Source of the DNA: Terasakiella brassicae
GTDB taxonomy: Bacteria; Pseudomonadota; Alphaproteobacteria; Rhodospirillales; Terasakiellaceae
Direction of reading: 5' to 3'
DNA length: 64,000 nt
Assembly: GCF_014641495.1 (NCBI RefSeq)
Contig: NZ_BMHV01000005.1
Coordinates: 62,794-126,793 of the forward strand
In this document: positions 61,626 to 64,000 of the stretch, one piece after another
How the letters are laid out: each line of letters begins with the position of its first letter
Numbering within the stretch: the stretch's first letter is position 1
Position numbers and translations under genes: made by a program
Notes under the pieces: model-generated
What the model was told of the DNA's origin: nothing
Databases searched by the model: none
Seen by the model: only the letters and a program-made list of their open reading frames with translations

Positions 61626-63203
61626 ATGAAAACCTTTAAACGTGCCCTTATTGCGGCCACTTTTGCAGTTTCCTTGCCGACAATGGCACAGGCTGCCAAC
61701 ATTAAAAATGTTATCCTGATGATCGGTGATGGCATGGGGCCACAACAGGTCGGGCTTTTGGAAACCTATGCCCAATATGCCCCGAATTCCATCTATAAAG
61801 GGAAAAACACCGCTATTTATAAAGTCGCCGAAGAAGGTGTCATCGGGTCGTCTCTGACCAACCCGACAGATGCGATCGTTGTCGATTCCGCCTGTTCCGC
61901 CACGCAACTGGCAACCGGGATATACACCGGTGCAGAAGTTATCGGCATTGATGCAGACGGCAACCATGTTGAAACCATTCTGGAAAAAGCCAAACGTCTG
62001 GGCAAGGCAACCGGGATCATTTCCGATACGCGTCTCACACATGCGACACCCGCCGCCTTTGCCGCCCATCAGCCGCATCGTTCACTGGAAAACGACATTG
62101 CCGTTGATATGTTACATACAAATGTGGATGTCATGTTATCCGGCGGTATCCGCCATTTCATCCCGAAATCCACCAATGACAAGGGCGACGTTTACAATCA
62201 ACTGGTGGAATTGACAGGTGGTTCCGTCAAACTGAAATCCAAACGCAAAGACGAACGCAACCTGTTGCAGGAAGCACAAAAAGCAGGCTATAGCCTCGCC
62301 TTTAACAAAGACCAATTGGCTCAGTCAAAAGGGGATAAAGTTCTCGGGTTGTTTGCTTATTCCGGTATGGCCGATGGTATTGAATACCGTCAGACAAAAA
62401 ATAACGCCAAACGCACACAACCGACCTTGGCTGAAATGACACAAAAAGCCCTGAGCGTTCTGGAAAAAGACAAAGACGGTTTCTTCCTGATGGTCGAAGG
62501 CGGCCAGATTGATTGGGCCGGTCATTCCAACGATGCGGGCACCATGCTCAATGAAATGGTTAAATTCGACGAAGCCGTTGCCAGCGTCCATGACTGGGCG
62601 AAGGGCCGCGATGATACCTTGGTGATCATCACTGCTGACCATGAAACAGGTTCCTTTGGTTTCAGCTATTCTTCTGCCAACCTGCCCAAGGCACAGAAAC
62701 GTCCGAGCAAAGCATTTGAAAACCACGACTACAAGCCAAACTTCAATTTCGGCAGCTTTGATATTCTGGACAGTCTTTATAACCAGAATATGAGCTATGG
62801 CACCCTGTTTTCCAAGTTCGGCAAACTTGATAAAAAAGACCAAACACCTGCCATATTTGCAAAAATGGTCAATGAGAGTTCCGATTTTGATATTACCGAA
62901 CAACAGGCCGCACGCGTCCTGACGGATAAAGAAAACCCGTACCATGTAGAAGGCCACGGCTATCTAAAAGCCAAACAGGTTCCCGCCATCCACGATTTCG
63001 ACGCCTACTTCCCCTATAATGACCGGGGCAACGTACTGGCGCGCGAACAGGCCACCCAACAAAACATCGTTTGGGGCACGGGTACTCATACAGCGGTTCC
63101 TGTCAATGTCTTTGCCTGGGGTCCGGCAGAAACCATCTTACCCGTTGCCAAGATCATGCATCACTCCGTTCTGGGGCAATATATGATCGATCAAATCAAA
63201 TAA
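61626..63203 (+). CDS. phoA: Periplasmic alkaline phosphatase
   Basis: 525 residues with signal peptide MKTFKRALIAATFAVSLPTM then AQA. MIGDGMGPQQ holds the first metal Asp, the nucleophile is Ser88 in VVDSACSATQLATG, and ISDTRLTHATPAAFAAH, MVEGGQIDWAGHSND, IITADHETG and TGTHTAVPVNVFAWGP complete the two-zinc one-magnesium site. It releases phosphate from organic monoesters. AGAGG precedes the ATG. Longer than E. coli PhoA by about 50 residues, with an insert near 370-470. Confidence 0.95.
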   Translation: MKTFKRALIAATFAVSLPTMAQAANIKNVILMIGDGMGPQQVGLLETYAQYAPNSIYKGKNTAIYKVAEEGVIGSSLTNPTDAIVVDSACSATQLATGIYTGAEVIGIDADGNHVETILEKAKRLGKATGIISDTRLTHATPAAFAAHQPHRSLENDIAVDMLHTNVDVMLSGGIRHFIPKSTNDKGDVYNQLVELTGGSVKLKSKRKDERNLLQEAQKAGYSLAFNKDQLAQSKGDKVLGLFAYSGMADGIEYRQTKNNAKRTQPTLAEMTQKALSVLEKDKDGFFLMVEGGQIDWAGHSNDAGTMLNEMVKFDEAVASVHDWAKGRDDTLVIITADHETGSFGFSYSSANLPKAQKRPSKAFENHDYKPNFNFGSFDILDSLYNQNMSYGTLFSKFGKLDKKDQTPAIFAKMVNESSDFDITEQQAARVLTDKENPYHVEGHGYLKAKQVPAIHDFDAYFPYNDRGNVLAREQATQQNIVWGTGTHTAVPVNVFAWGPAETILPVAKIMHHSVLGQYMIDQIK

Positions 63204-63221
63204 AGTGTCCAGCCGTTGAAA

Positions 63222-63264
63222 AGGGGAAGGTTTCTCTCAAAACCGAGAGGCCTTTCCTCTTTTT
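63222..63264 (+). terminator. Imperfect terminator hairpin after phoA
   Basis: GGGGAAGG...CTCTC (63223-63238) faces GAGAGGCCTTTCCTC (63245-63259) with bulges, followed by a T-run. Confidence 0.6.
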
Positions 63265-63423
63265 CCTATATCGCGGAAAAAGCAAAAGGCTCAACCCGTT
63301 TTGACTAAGCCTTTGAAATTCATTGGAACAATTGAAGGCGACATTACTCAAGGCGGTGCCAAATGATTAGACAGTCACCATCACCTAGTTGCCTCGCCCG
63401 ATGGGTTGCCTAGGCTCAGTAAG

Positions 63424-63681
63424 ATTTCAAAGGAAGGAGATGGCATGAATGACTTGTGAGCGGTCAAATATCTCGTTGCTGTATAGTTTTCGGGAGAAGC
63501 GGATAGGTTTCAGGGTGGATATGTCACGTAGGGCGATTGACCCTGTTGAGGAGATTAACTCGCACCTATCACCGAACGACCATCGTGAGGCTCGGTTTGT
63601 GCCGATGACCTCGTATAGGAGTTTGGTTTGGCCGTTCACAGCCTTTCGGGGTTTCCGCTTCCCAACACAGGGAGTATAGCA
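63424..63681 (+). ncRNA. Candidate bridge RNA region of the IS110-family element
   Basis: IS110-group elements encode a bridge RNA in the non-coding sequence 5' of the transposase. This gene-free stretch holds two nested stem-loops. CAGGGT (63511-63516) pairs with ACCCTG (63540-63545) around a 23-base loop. AACT/CCTAT (63557-63569) pairs with ATAGG/AGTT (63615-63623), enclosing ACCGA (63571-63575) with TCGGT (63592-63596). Large internal loops are where guides would sit. The plus-strand frame at 63449-63679 inside it has no coding character. Nothing else is seen between 63265 and 63423 apart from a small hairpin, AAAGGCT/AGCCTTT. Confidence 0.5.
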
Positions 63682-64000
63682 ATGGCTTATATCGGTGTCG
63701 ATCTTCATACCAATTTTTTTACCATTTGCCGTCTGGAAACAGATGGTTCAGAACAGTTTGAAACCTTCCAGCTTTGTGCAAACGATTTGGAACGGTTCTG
63801 TCTCAGGCTGTCGGCAGACGACGAACTCGCGATTGAGGCAACCGGCAATTCCGCCTATTTCCGCGACGAGGTCATCTCGTGCGTTGGTCGCATCGTTGTG
63901 GTTAATCCCCGGCGACGCAAACACGGGATTTATTGGTCAAGCAACGCACCCGTCTGTTGAACAAAGTTCATGCCTTATTCAATCGTCACGGCATCAAAAT
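63682..64000 (+). pseudogene. IS110-family transposase, internally deleted and cut by window edge
   Basis: From the ATG at 63682 the frame gives MAYIGVDLHTNFFTICRLET and continues to IVVVNPRRRKH, the RuvC-like DEDD N-terminal domain of IS110 transposases. It then runs out of register: GIYWSSNAPVC and a stop at 63960. In another frame from about 63929 the sequence resumes the family text LVKQRTRLLNKVHALFNRHG. The segment expected between, with the second acidic residues and the KTDKNDA-type motif, is absent. So a deletion with frameshift has joined the two parts and the copy cannot make a full DEDD domain. Confidence 0.85.

Noticed and set aside
63449-63679. Plus-strand 76-codon and minus-strand 93-codon frames ahead of the IS110 transposase
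   Set aside because: They lie in the non-coding leader of the element, have no RBS and no known IS110 accessory protein matches.

Overview
The window looks like the chromosome of a marine or aquatic alphaproteobacterium of the Rhodospirillales type. This rests on gene order and gene content, not on any database search. The diagnostic groups are rpsF-rpsR-DUF2232-rplI, dnaB-alr-mlaEF-radA-cvpA-purF, fabD-fabG-acpP-fabF-mltG, yicC with gmk, plsY-dprA, GapR, and a single-domain cereblon-like (CULT) protein of the kind known from Magnetospirillum. Coding density is high, most genes sit in short same-strand operons with ATGA or TAATG overlaps, and base composition is moderate except in one AT-rich block.

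Region by region. 1-4165: dprA (cut by the left edge), plsY, a dihydroorotase-like gene that has lost metal ligands, pyrB and an AEC transporter, all on the minus strand. 4327-12400: a soluble double-PAS chemotaxis receptor, an O-methyltransferase with ruvX, then secreted proteins (SH3-like, ChaN-PDZ, M1-like peptidase, PCu(A)C copper chaperone, a membrane-anchored coiled coil). 12411-24043: gmk and yicC, normally close neighbours, are split by a 10.1-kb genomic island. 24108-35857: SDR, CULT protein, two tiny genes, mltG and the fatty-acid cluster, an EamA transporter with a divergent LysR gene, a FetAB-like ABC exporter and a hybrid histidine kinase. 36148-38358: ribosomal operon. 38584-42367: a three-gene Tat-dependent oxidoreductase operon (small subunit, GMC flavoprotein, multicopper oxidase). 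42459-52593: the dnaB to purF housekeeping run. 52653-63203: regulators, N-formylglutamate amidohydrolase-like genes, a YbdK-type ligase, an Rrf2 regulator with an AhpD-like gene, a REC-HPt protein, gapR, a PRODH-like gene, rpmJ, tRNA-Val(GAC) and phoA. 63290-64000: the left part of an IS110-family element whose transposase carries an internal deletion.

The most interesting part is the island (13083-23172). It carries a P4-type tyrosine integrase, an AlpA-like regulator, an XRE repressor and repeated TTGTCACC arm-type sites. Its 13-bp flanking repeat lies in the last codons of yicC. Both junctions spell the same five C-terminal residues and a stop, so the element integrates into the 3' end of yicC and rebuilds it. 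The cargo contains a three-gene operon (GHKL-type ATP-binding protein, STAS-like DUF4325-type protein, two-helix membrane protein) that resembles a partner-switching module with a membrane output. It also has a cold-shock-domain membrane protein, a four-gene operon of tiny unknown proteins with palindromic operators upstream, a decayed duplicate of one of those genes, and two copies of a structured non-coding element.

Other points worth following are a dehydrogenase operon in which a multicopper oxidase takes the place usually held by a cytochrome c subunit, a hairpin covering the dprA start codon, and a candidate bridge RNA ahead of the broken IS110 transposase.
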